A stretch of DNA of 42,569 nucleotides. It comes from Mariniblastus sp. Its GTDB lineage: Bacteria > Planctomycetota > Planctomycetia > Pirellulales > Pirellulaceae. The position numbers and the translations under genes are program-made. Where the stretch lies: assembly GCA_014237975.1 (NCBI GenBank), contig JABACA010000026.1, positions 1-42,569 of the forward strand, in the 5' to 3' direction. The notes under the pieces were generated by a model. That model was given only the letters and a program-made list of their open reading frames with translations. It was not told the DNA's origin and made no database searches. Shown here piece by piece: positions 27,154 to 35,052 of this stretch (the first letter of the stretch is position 1; every line of letters starts with the position of its first letter).

Positions 27154-28578
27154 TCATTTGCCAACAGGCAGTGTTTCAGTGTGCAGCACTCTCAATCCGG
27201 CAGGACTGTCATTGGTCCCAAACCAATCGGCACGGCCCGACGAACCATCGATCGTGATTCCCAGGAACCCTCCCTTGGCACTGAAATAGCGGTGATATTT
27301 GGCATTCCGCCCCGGGTTGCCCCCAAAGCTGTGTTGATCATTGATGGGACCGCATCCCATTTCGATCAATCCGGTTGCGGGGTCTTTCGAACAGTATTGC
27401 CAATGGCGATCGCCGCAAATGACGTAACAGTTTTCGAGGCCAGCCAAAAACTCCCTTAGTTCGCTACCTTCTGTAGCAAACCCGGGGTTGGAATGATTGT
27501 CGTTCTTCCCTTTTTTGTCGGGACCTACCAGGGGCCCTGGAGAGATCACAAACTTAAACGTCGCGTCGGATTCCAGTAGCGTCTTCTTTAACCAGGCTTT
27601 TTGTTCCGCACCCAATATGGTCTTCTGAGGCCCGTCGGTCATACGATTGGACGACCTGAAATCCCGATTTTCCGTCATCCAAATTTGTACATCTTTACCC
27701 CACCTCACCGTTCGAAATGTCTGCGGACCCATCGGCACCTGCTCTCTGAAAATCGCCAGTCCTTCATCAAACGTCAGATCACCATAATGCTGGCCCGGCC
27801 AACAGTCGTTTTTCAGGGTATCGTGATCGTCTTTCATAAAATAAGACGCCACCTGGCGGTGAAATTCCCGATTATGACCATAGCTGAACATCAAATTCCA
27901 CTTGGCCCGCGCCGCAGCTTTCGACCTGGCCAGAGGCACCTTGTCGTAGTAGACAATGTCGCCCGTATGGACAAAGAACATCGGGTCAAAATCGAGCATC
28001 CGCTGGTACGAACCATGGCCCTGCTTACCCGCATCAATACTGCGAACCGCTTGGCAGGTCGAGACAATGAATCGGACAGGCGTCGAGTTCTTGATCGGTG
28101 GCGCTGTTTTGAAACGGCCAGTAATCGAGCTGGCCTGTGTTCGACCAGCACACCGCCCGTCAATTCGCAATTCGTACTCGGAACCACTATCGAGCCCCAC
28201 CATTTCAAATTGAACCACAAAGTCAGAAGTGGGACTTGCGTTTCGCCACTTTGTCGACCGGATCTCTCCTGGCAAACCAGCTTTCCAGTAGACCAAGCGG
28301 ACCTGGCCTGCGACTCCGGGAACCACATCGGTAAGCATTTCGACTTGAGACTTTTGGTTGGGTTTCAGCCCCTCAGTCAAGATCGGCAATAATTCGAAAT
28401 TAGCCTCCTGGTTTTCTGTTAATCGAACCCAGACGACAGCGGAATCCTGATCGACTTCACCGATTTTGATCCCACTGGCAAAACCAGGCAATTCGTCCGC
28501 CCAAATCGACGGGGGGGCATTGGTTAATCCGGTCCATAGCAAAACCATTATCAGGTAAACAACCCGTCTCGATGGCAC
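27154..28578 (-). CDS. PhoD-like secreted alkaline phosphatase
   Basis: The start is uncertain: GTG 28578 gives VPSRRVVYLIMVLLWTGLTN as signal peptide and 474 residues; ATG 28668 would add 30 residues and ATG 28548 would remove 10. An N-terminal PhoD domain (GIKIGEVDQDSAVVWVRLTE) precedes the phosphatase domain: VSTCQ, HTGDIVYYD, the metal-binding MKDDHDTLKND, a segment IWMTENRDFR, and CGDRHWQY. These are the PhoD (calcium/iron-dependent phosphodiesterase/phosphatase) motifs. It should release phosphate from organic phosphorus in the periplasm or outside. It is divergent from the glycosyltransferase gene. Confidence 0.88.
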   Translation of the reverse strand: MPSRRVVYLIMVLLWTGLTNAPPSIWADELPGFASGIKIGEVDQDSAVVWVRLTENQEANFELLPILTEGLKPNQKSQVEMLTDVVPGVAGQVRLVYWKAGLPGEIRSTKWRNASPTSDFVVQFEMVGLDSGSEYELRIDGRCAGRTQASSITGRFKTAPPIKNSTPVRFIVSTCQAVRSIDAGKQGHGSYQRMLDFDPMFFVHTGDIVYYDKVPLARSKAAARAKWNLMFSYGHNREFHRQVASYFMKDDHDTLKNDCWPGQHYGDLTFDEGLAIFREQVPMGPQTFRTVRWGKDVQIWMTENRDFRSSNRMTDGPQKTILGAEQKAWLKKTLLESDATFKFVISPGPLVGPDKKGKNDNHSNPGFATEGSELREFLAGLENCYVICGDRHWQYCSKDPATGLIEMGCGPINDQHSFGGNPGRNAKYHRYFSAKGGFLGITIDGSSGRADWFGTNDSPAGLRVLHTETLPVGK

Positions 28579-28708
28579 CCGCTGCCAAAGAGGGCCGTTT
28601 TGTATGGCGGGCCCTGTGGATTCATGGAGGGGCAACTGGTTTGGTTTTCGGTGGTTTACGATTATCATCGTAGCAACTCGACATGGTTGGAAAAAGTTTA
28701 CGTTATTC

Positions 28709-29974
28709 ATGATACTCGTATTTAGCATTGTTTGCGCCTTCGCGTACCTCTTATTGATCCTGTTTCAGGCAACTTATGTAGGCCTGTATTCAAGACTCAT
28801 GGATCAAACGTCAATCGAATCTACCACAGAGCCATTTCAACCGACGACCTGCGTGGTCCTCTGCTTGCGCGGCCTGGATCCTTCTTTACCAGACTGCCTG
28901 AAGGGACTTGCCGCTCAATCTTATCCAGACTTTCAGTTGATTTGCGTCGTCGACGATTCGAACGACCCTGCGCTGGATGCTGTTCGGCAATATTCGGCTC
29001 AATTCCAACAGCCTCCCAAGATTCTTGTCATCGACCAAGCGGGATCTTTGCGCAGCCTAAAATGCTCGGCGCTACTGACGGCGTTCAACCACATCGTCAA
29101 TGCGGAAACCGCGTACGAGGTAATCGTGTTGGTCGATGCCGACACCTTGTGCGACGACCAATGGTTGCGAGATCTCGTGGCTCCCATGTCAAACCCGGAG
29201 GTCGATGCCACCAGTGGCAATCGCTGGTTTGAACCATGTGATGATTCGCTCGGGTCTTGGGTCAGACAAATCTGGAATGCTGCCGCGGTCGTCCAAATGG
29301 ATCTTTATGGGATTCCCTGGGGCGGTTCGTTGGCATTCCGCGCAACTCTTCTTGAGCAAACCGATTTCCTGAAACGCCTGGAAAGCGCCTTTTGCGAAGA
29401 CACCTTGCTCAGTGATGTATTGCGCAAGGATCGACGAACCTTACGGTCGGTCCGAAACCTGGTGGTAACTAATACGGAATCGACGACCTTGCCGGCCGCA
29501 ACCGGTTTCATTACCCGCCAATTGCTGACAACACGTTTGTACCACTGGTCATGGCCGTGCGTGATGCTGCATGCATCGAGTATCTTTGCGATCAACGTAG
29601 TCTCATTAGTTGCTTTGATAATCGCCATCTGCATGGCAGCGTGGTTGCCTGCCATGTTACTGCTGGCGGCCTTCATCGGATCACAATTGGCCAACATGGC
29701 CTTGCTGGGTTGGATTGGCAGAATCAATCATCGAAAGATAGAGGCCCGTCCGGCAGCCGATCAACAAACAAATCTGGCTGGCATCTCGCAAACCAAGTAC
29801 TTCCTGGCAGTCATGGCGTCGCCGTGGGTCCACGCCTGGGCCACCCTTTGTGCCGTTGGCCAATCCAAGATTCACTGGCGGGGGATTGAATACCGGATCA
29901 CCTCTCAGCGCGTCGAGATGTTGGAATATAAAAAGTATGAACCGATCACACCAAGCAACCTCTCCATTGATTAG
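28709..29974 (+). CDS. Membrane glycosyltransferase (GT2/GT21-like)
   Basis: Protein of 421 residues from ATG 28709, chosen because MILVFSIVCAFAYLLLILFQ places the first helix at the N-terminus; the frame is open upstream to 28604. The catalytic domain shows VVLCLRGLDPSLPDCLKGL, VVDDSNDPALDA, VDADTLCDD, GIPWGGSLAFR and CEDTLLSDVLR, so D1, D2 and ED (D3) motifs are present. TRLYHW resembles, but does not match, the (Q/R)xxRW motif. Two or three C-terminal helices (SSIFAINVVSLVALIIAICM, LPAMLLLAAFIGSQLANMAL) anchor it. It is reminiscent of ceramide glucosyltransferase/HpnI-type GT21 enzymes. The acceptor is probably a lipid, by inference. Confidence 0.8.
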   Translation: MILVFSIVCAFAYLLLILFQATYVGLYSRLMDQTSIESTTEPFQPTTCVVLCLRGLDPSLPDCLKGLAAQSYPDFQLICVVDDSNDPALDAVRQYSAQFQQPPKILVIDQAGSLRSLKCSALLTAFNHIVNAETAYEVIVLVDADTLCDDQWLRDLVAPMSNPEVDATSGNRWFEPCDDSLGSWVRQIWNAAAVVQMDLYGIPWGGSLAFRATLLEQTDFLKRLESAFCEDTLLSDVLRKDRRTLRSVRNLVVTNTESTTLPAATGFITRQLLTTRLYHWSWPCVMLHASSIFAINVVSLVALIIAICMAAWLPAMLLLAAFIGSQLANMALLGWIGRINHRKIEARPAADQQTNLAGISQTKYFLAVMASPWVHAWATLCAVGQSKIHWRGIEYRITSQRVEMLEYKKYEPITPSNLSID

Positions 29975-29992
29975 CAACTTGAGGTCGCCGAG

Positions 29993-31468
29993 TCAACTGT
30001 CAAGCGAGGTCAATGCGCGGTTAATTTGACCTGTCCAGAATTCGCTGCTTGCCAAGTCGGTCGCGGTTATTTCCTGGCGGTCATCGGCAGGATTATTGGT
30101 TGGCATGGTTGCAAGTTCAACCACTGAGCAGGTGGAATCACAACCACGTTGCAAAGTAGTCTCACCCGACTTCCGGTGCAGTGTCCATTGGCCTCCACCC
30201 GGACCTATCAAGTCAATGCCAATACAAAAATCTCCCGATCCAACCTGATCCACCGCCTGCAAAATTGCCGCGGATTGAGATTCCATCACGTTAGACTCGG
30301 ACGGCGGTTTGGAACGGGCCTTGCCCCAACGATCGCGGACGCCAAAATCCATGAATTTCAGAATGACCTCTTTGGTAATTTCCGGACATTTAATATCCGG
30401 CACAAACTGTTTCAGATTGGTCGAATCGAATGTCGGATCGCTGGTTTCATACGATTCATACGTCTTCACGTTTTCGAAATACTTGGCAGCAAACTCATTG
30501 TCATTGGGGCGAACATCGGACGGGCCGCAAAAAATGACGCCCGCTGAATTAAAATACTCGTATCCCGCCTCGATCACCTTGCGGGCCGTCACAAAGGTAT
30601 CCGGTACCAGGTTAAAGGTCCGACCATGAGCGTTGGGGTCCAGGAAAATCCGAGTCATGACCGCGGAAACCCAGTCTACCGGCACCAAATTACGAGGTTC
30701 ATCGCCTTGCATCGGCAGCCGAATGGGAGTTTCAATCACCCCTTGATCATTCCGTTTCTGCTCCGGCACCAACGTCGCCAACAGTCGCAGGTACATGTAC
30801 AAGCCATGGTAGGTCGATGTAAACCCGTTGTTGGAATCACCGACAATCACGGCAGGTCGGTAAATGGTTGTACTGCAACCCCCTTTCCAGGAACGCACAA
30901 GTTTTTCAGATTCAAACTTGCTGCGCTCATAGTCATTGCGAAATCCCTGGCCAAAATCCAAATCATCTTCCTTGACCAATTCCTCGCGCGTTCCGCAAAC
31001 ATAAGCAGTCGAAACGTAATGAAACTCGCGAGGTTCCATCTGATCCAACAGCTGCAACACGTGTCGCGTGCCACCCAGATTGGTTCGCCACGGTTCGGCT
31101 TCCATGCTTGCCCCATCAAACTGCAGGATCGCCGCATTGTGAATAACCCGCTGGCAGTGGGTGACCACCCATTGCAAATCATCGGAACTCAAGCCGAGGT
31201 TGGGTTCTGCCACATCCCCCTGCAAAACGACAGGTCGTGGTAACAACAAACCCAATTCCTTTTCCCAGCGTTGTAAAATCAACTCCACCCGCTGATGAAC
31301 ATCCAAACGCCTGGCAGGCCGCACCACCAGTGCCAGCCGCTGACCGGCCAGCAACAAATCCTTGATCAGGTATTGACCGACTAAACCGGTGGCCCCGGTC
31401 AACAAAACATAATCATGGCACAAGTTGGTTTTTGTCGAAACTGATTCAGTCACTTGGTTTTGATTCAC
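29993..31468 (-). CDS. Thioester-reductase/acyl-CoA-reductase-like SDR
   Basis: Protein of 491 residues from GTG 31468, with AAGG six to seven bases before it. The N-terminal Rossmann domain has LLTGATGLVGQYLIKDLL (NAD(P)-binding GxxGxxG), VIHNAA, YVSTAYVCGT and Y-E-R-S-K, the catalytic Tyr-x3-Lys, as in NAD_binding_4 (male-sterility/thioester reductase) proteins, which reduce acyl thioesters to aldehydes or alcohols. Residues 400-491 form a separate C-terminal part (SGDFCIGIDLIGPGGGQWTL, VVELATM) that resembles an SCP2-like sterol-carrier domain only faintly. It is convergent with the glycosyltransferase gene (18 bp between stops), which is suggestive of lipid chemistry but not proof. Confidence 0.8.
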   Translation of the reverse strand: MNQNQVTESVSTKTNLCHDYVLLTGATGLVGQYLIKDLLLAGQRLALVVRPARRLDVHQRVELILQRWEKELGLLLPRPVVLQGDVAEPNLGLSSDDLQWVVTHCQRVIHNAAILQFDGASMEAEPWRTNLGGTRHVLQLLDQMEPREFHYVSTAYVCGTREELVKEDDLDFGQGFRNDYERSKFESEKLVRSWKGGCSTTIYRPAVIVGDSNNGFTSTYHGLYMYLRLLATLVPEQKRNDQGVIETPIRLPMQGDEPRNLVPVDWVSAVMTRIFLDPNAHGRTFNLVPDTFVTARKVIEAGYEYFNSAGVIFCGPSDVRPNDNEFAAKYFENVKTYESYETSDPTFDSTNLKQFVPDIKCPEITKEVILKFMDFGVRDRWGKARSKPPSESNVMESQSAAILQAVDQVGSGDFCIGIDLIGPGGGQWTLHRKSGETTLQRGCDSTCSVVELATMPTNNPADDRQEITATDLASSEFWTGQINRALTSLDS

Positions 31469-31535
31469 TAACTTACCTTGGGGAAAAACAGAACCGATGC
31501 AAGAAGCTCACAAAAATCATCGGACGTGCGGTTTA

Positions 31536-31564
31536 TTGCAGACTAAAGATGCAATAATGATACT
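31536..31564 (+). promoter_or_regulatory. Possible promoter of the DUF1080 gene
   Basis: TTGCAG (31536-31541) and GATACT (31559-31564) are separated by 17 bases, a good spacing. It would leave a leader of about 145 bases before the start codon. Confidence 0.35.
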
Positions 31565-31715
31565 CTATATAAACCCTCGAGTCGCATCAAACCTAAATTG
31601 GGATTTAACACCACCAACCTGAGTCACTTCATTCTGACATTATTTCTGTATTATGCCTAAAATTGAATTCATCAGAAATCACAAAGTTACATGTTGTTCA
31701 AAACGGTTTTGCTGC

Positions 31716-32948
31716 ATGTCAAATCGGATTGATATGTTCATTACCACGTTGATCATTGGGCTCTTGATTCCGTCATCGGTAAGTGGACAGTCGGAAAAGC
31801 CGGTTCAAGATTTCAATCCGCCCCCCGGTTTAGGACTTACGGCGAATGACGTTGAAAATGGATGGATCGCGTTGTTTGACGGCAAGACACTCTATGGCTG
31901 GAAATCGGAATCGGATATCGACACAAACTGGCATGTCCAAGATGGCGAAATTCGAGCTAACCAGGGGGATGTGGGCCTGTTAAGGACCACCGCACAATTC
32001 GACAACTTCGAATTAAGATTGGAATTCAAATGCCCATCGCAAACCAACAGTGGTGTTTTCCTGAGAACCAGCCCACAGCCAAAGAATCCTGCCAACGATT
32101 GCTACGAACTCAATATTGCTGATGCAACCAATCCGTTTCCAACCGGATCATTGGTGGGGCGCAAGAAAACGGAAGCTGCCAAGTCCGCAGTCCACCCCTC
32201 GTGGAACCTGCTGCAGGTAACTGCTAAATCGAATCGTATCACAGTCTCCATCAACGGTCTCAAGGTGACCGAGTACGTCGACCCCCAACCGCTGGGCAAA
32301 GGATACATTGGCTTGCAATTCAACTCGGGACCGATCGCCTTTCGCAATATCCATCTCAAACCTCTCAACCTGGAACCGCTGATTGATCTCGACCTTCAAA
32401 AATGGAAGCTTGACCAACAACTGGAAAGCCGATTCACGGTTCGGGCGGGCGATCCGCTGGTCATGAACGTCAAAGGTGGAAAGGGACAAATTGAGACACG
32501 ACAATCCTATGCCGATTTTGTTTTCCAGATGGATTGCAAGACCCAAGCCCAAGGTCTTAATTCAGGTGTGTTTTTCCGCTGTATCCCAGGTGATGTAATG
32601 AATGGATACGAGAGTCAAATTCAGAATCAATACCAGGACGGCAAGCGCGAACAGGCGGTCGATTGTGGAACGGGTGGGATTTTTCGACGATATCCGGCGC
32701 GACGGGTCGTTTCTGACGATCTATTCTGGTTTTCCAAAACGATCGTCGCCACGGGACCCCATGTCAGTGTTTGGGTTAACGGTTACCAGGTGACAGACTG
32801 GTCCGACCAGCGGAAGCCCGATCCCAACCCAAGGAAAGGACGCCGACTGACGGCCGGAACGTTGATACTGCAAGGCCACGATCCAACGACCGACATCGAT
32901 TTCCGTAATATCAAGGTGCGAGAGATCAGGCAACGTCGACCGCGTTGA
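31716..32948 (+). CDS. Secreted tandem DUF1080 (3-keto-disaccharide hydrolase-like) protein
   Basis: Protein of 410 residues from ATG 31716; ATG 31734, with GGAT close before it, is an alternative. The signal peptide (MFITTLIIGLLIPSSVSG) is cleaved near GQS. There are two DUF1080 (laminin-G-like jelly-roll) domains. The first runs about residues 45-215, with WIALFDGKTLYGWK, WHVQDGEIRANQGDVGLL and NSGVFLRTSPQ. The second, about 220-405, has YADFVFQMDCKTQAQGLNSG and VFFRCIPGDVMNGYESQIQN. Some DUF1080 proteins hydrolyse 3-keto-glycosides. Planctomycetes have many copies, often associated with polysaccharide use. No sugar-utilisation genes adjoin it here. Confidence 0.88.
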   Translation: MSNRIDMFITTLIIGLLIPSSVSGQSEKPVQDFNPPPGLGLTANDVENGWIALFDGKTLYGWKSESDIDTNWHVQDGEIRANQGDVGLLRTTAQFDNFELRLEFKCPSQTNSGVFLRTSPQPKNPANDCYELNIADATNPFPTGSLVGRKKTEAAKSAVHPSWNLLQVTAKSNRITVSINGLKVTEYVDPQPLGKGYIGLQFNSGPIAFRNIHLKPLNLEPLIDLDLQKWKLDQQLESRFTVRAGDPLVMNVKGGKGQIETRQSYADFVFQMDCKTQAQGLNSGVFFRCIPGDVMNGYESQIQNQYQDGKREQAVDCGTGGIFRRYPARRVVSDDLFWFSKTIVATGPHVSVWVNGYQVTDWSDQRKPDPNPRKGRRLTAGTLILQGHDPTTDIDFRNIKVREIRQRRPR

Positions 32949-32971
32949 CTCCGGTTACCATGGCCTGGAGA

Positions 32972-33904
32972 TTATCCCTGCAGCTGGCGAAGAACTTTGG
33001 GAAGCGGAAAATGAACGCTCTCTTCTCGCACCATGCAGAGCTGGACATCGGCTTCGAACCGCTCCTTTAACCAATCAACACATTCTTCCACGACGGTTTC
33101 AGGAGCGCTCGCGCCAGCCGTTACCAGAACCGTCTCGTCACCGGTGAACCATTCGGGCACAATCTCCGAAGCGCCGTCAATCAAGTAAGATCGAACACTC
33201 GAATCTTCGGCAAGTTCTTTTAATCGTTGGCTGTTGGAACTGTTTTGACTGCCTAGCACCAGGCAAACATCTGCCTCGACCGACAGTTTACGCACCGCTT
33301 CCTGGCGATTTTGTGTGGCATAGCATATATCCTCTTTAGGAGGATTTATGAGATTTGGAAATCGGTCACGCAAACGGGCGATGATCCGGTTTGCATCGTC
33401 AACCGAAAGTGTCGTTTGAGTCAGATAAGCCAGTTTGGTGTCGGACGGCAGGTCCAACTTTCCAACATCTTCCTCCGTTTCAACCAAAACCATCGACTCG
33501 GGAGCTTCCCCCATGGTTCCAATCACTTCGTCATGACCTTCGTGCCCGATCAATAAAATGGTATATCCTTCCCGAGCATATTTAATCGCCTCAAGGTGTA
33601 CTTTGGTCACGAGAGGACAGGTTGCGTCGATCGCATTCAATTTACGTTCTTTGGCAACAGCCCTGATTTCAGGAGAAACACCGTGAGCCGAAAACAACAG
33701 GTTGGAACCGGGCGGCACCTCGGAAAGGTCGTCAACAAACAAAGCGCCTTTGTCACGAAACGTCTGAACCACATATTTGTTGTGGACGATTTCATGGTAG
33801 ACGTAGACGGGCGGCCCAAACTGTTGCAGAGCAAGGTCGAGGCTTTCAATGGCCATATTGACCCCGGCGCAAAAACCCCGTGGACTGGCTAACAAAATCT
33901 TCAT
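32972..33904 (-). CDS. ispH: 4-hydroxy-3-methylbut-2-enyl diphosphate reductase
   Basis: Protein of 310 residues from ATG 33904 (GGGGA site five bases upstream). It is the last enzyme of the MEP isoprenoid pathway, making IPP and DMAPP with a 4Fe-4S cluster. The three cluster cysteines are C12 (PRGFCAGV), C96 (DATCPLV) and C194 (EDICYATQNR). Substrate-binding His41, His74 and His124 and catalytic Glu126 (HEGHDEV) fall at the same numbers as in E. coli IspH. All key residues are intact, so it should be active. It lies divergently from a squalene/phytoene synthase relative, which would use the pathway's products. Confidence 0.97.
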   Translation of the reverse strand: MKILLASPRGFCAGVNMAIESLDLALQQFGPPVYVYHEIVHNKYVVQTFRDKGALFVDDLSEVPPGSNLLFSAHGVSPEIRAVAKERKLNAIDATCPLVTKVHLEAIKYAREGYTILLIGHEGHDEVIGTMGEAPESMVLVETEEDVGKLDLPSDTKLAYLTQTTLSVDDANRIIARLRDRFPNLINPPKEDICYATQNRQEAVRKLSVEADVCLVLGSQNSSNSQRLKELAEDSSVRSYLIDGASEIVPEWFTGDETVLVTAGASAPETVVEECVDWLKERFEADVQLCMVREESVHFPLPKVLRQLQG

Positions 33905-34075
33905 GGAATCCCCGGTCCGGCGTGAAATATCAAGGAGTATCGGCGTTAACCGCCAACTGCCACTGTTCATTTATTTGACCGTCACAGAGCCGTCGAGGCA
34001 ACGGTCTGGTTGATCCTGCCCATTAAACCCTATCCGAAGACGAACTTTTGACCATAATTAACAGGGAGTTCTAGA

Positions 34076-35035
34076 TTGAATTCCCAGGTTTTTGTGAATG
34101 TTTTTGTGACCTCCATGCAAGAAACCCGCCCACGTATTGAATTGAATCTGGCTGCTATCGAGACGGGTTACCGGAATTGCCGTATTGCTGCCAACCAGTA
34201 TTTCAAGCCTTACGCATGGATCGCCGCCAACTTGCCCAAGTCTCGCCGAGTGGGGCTGGACGCATTACTGTGCCACCTGGCCAAGTGCATCGAGATGTTG
34301 GATTTGGAGAGCTCCAATGAGTTGCCGCTTGACGTCTGGTGTGAAATACGTGACGACGTTGGCGACGCCTTAGCGGGACAGTGTACATCCACCGAACTGG
34401 CCGCATTGGCAGACACCTGCCAACGCTTCTCGGTTCCCAAGCAATACCTGTTCGACATGCTGGATGGCGCTGACTACTGGATCCGATTTCGTCAAATCAA
34501 CACGTTTGATGAATTGGAAGTGCTGGCGTATCGAATAGGCGGCGCCATGATGACAGCCACAGTACCCGTTCTGGGTTTCATTCAAGATGATTACGAAGTA
34601 GCAGCGTGCCGGCTGGGTAAGGCAGTTTTCCTGACTCAAATACTGGCGAATGCATTCAATGACGTGCGACGCAACAAAGTGTTTTTTGCCCAAGAAGATC
34701 TTCAGAAAACCGAATGGGAAATACACCGGTTTAAATTAAAACAAACATCAAAATCACTGCACGACCTGGTGGATCTCTATGCAACACGGGTCACCCAACT
34801 GTTCGAAGAGGGTGGGCAACTGGTGAACTACCTGGATTTTGATGGCAAACGGACAGTGAAATCGTTGATTTCGTTCCATTGGAACCTGTTAACCAACATG
34901 CAACGAAACCCGGATTCCCTGCTCAAACCAAACAAGATTTTAAGTAGTCGCAGCAGGTTCCTGTTGAAGACCAGGCACATGCTGGGAATGGAGGGGAATG
35001 TTCCAGTCATTCCTCAGGATACCGACCACCATTGA
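34076..35035 (+). CDS. Divergent squalene/phytoene synthase-family protein
   Basis: Protein of 319 residues. The start is TTG 34076, supported by AGGGAG eight bases before it; the next ATG (34115) has no such site. The fold is recognisable: NLPKSRRVGLDALLCHLAK, the LFDMLDGAD segment, LAYRIGGAMMTATVPVLG, and LGKAVFLTQILANAFNDVRR with VFFAQEDL, matching the family's order. However the catalytic Asp-rich motifs are altered: where DDxxD is expected the sequence reads IEMLD, and where DxxxD is expected it reads NAFND. This suggests changed chemistry or loss of the Mg-diphosphate activity. It lies divergently from ispH, an isoprenoid-gene context that supports the assignment. Confidence 0.75.
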   Translation: MNSQVFVNVFVTSMQETRPRIELNLAAIETGYRNCRIAANQYFKPYAWIAANLPKSRRVGLDALLCHLAKCIEMLDLESSNELPLDVWCEIRDDVGDALAGQCTSTELAALADTCQRFSVPKQYLFDMLDGADYWIRFRQINTFDELEVLAYRIGGAMMTATVPVLGFIQDDYEVAACRLGKAVFLTQILANAFNDVRRNKVFFAQEDLQKTEWEIHRFKLKQTSKSLHDLVDLYATRVTQLFEEGGQLVNYLDFDGKRTVKSLISFHWNLLTNMQRNPDSLLKPNKILSSRSRFLLKTRHMLGMEGNVPVIPQDTDHH

Positions 35036-35052
35036 TCGCCGTCGGGGACTAA

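Noticed and set aside
27601-28392. Plus-strand open frame of 263 codons opposite the PhoD-like gene
   Set aside because: The minus-strand frame carries the PhoD metal motifs; the other strand has none.
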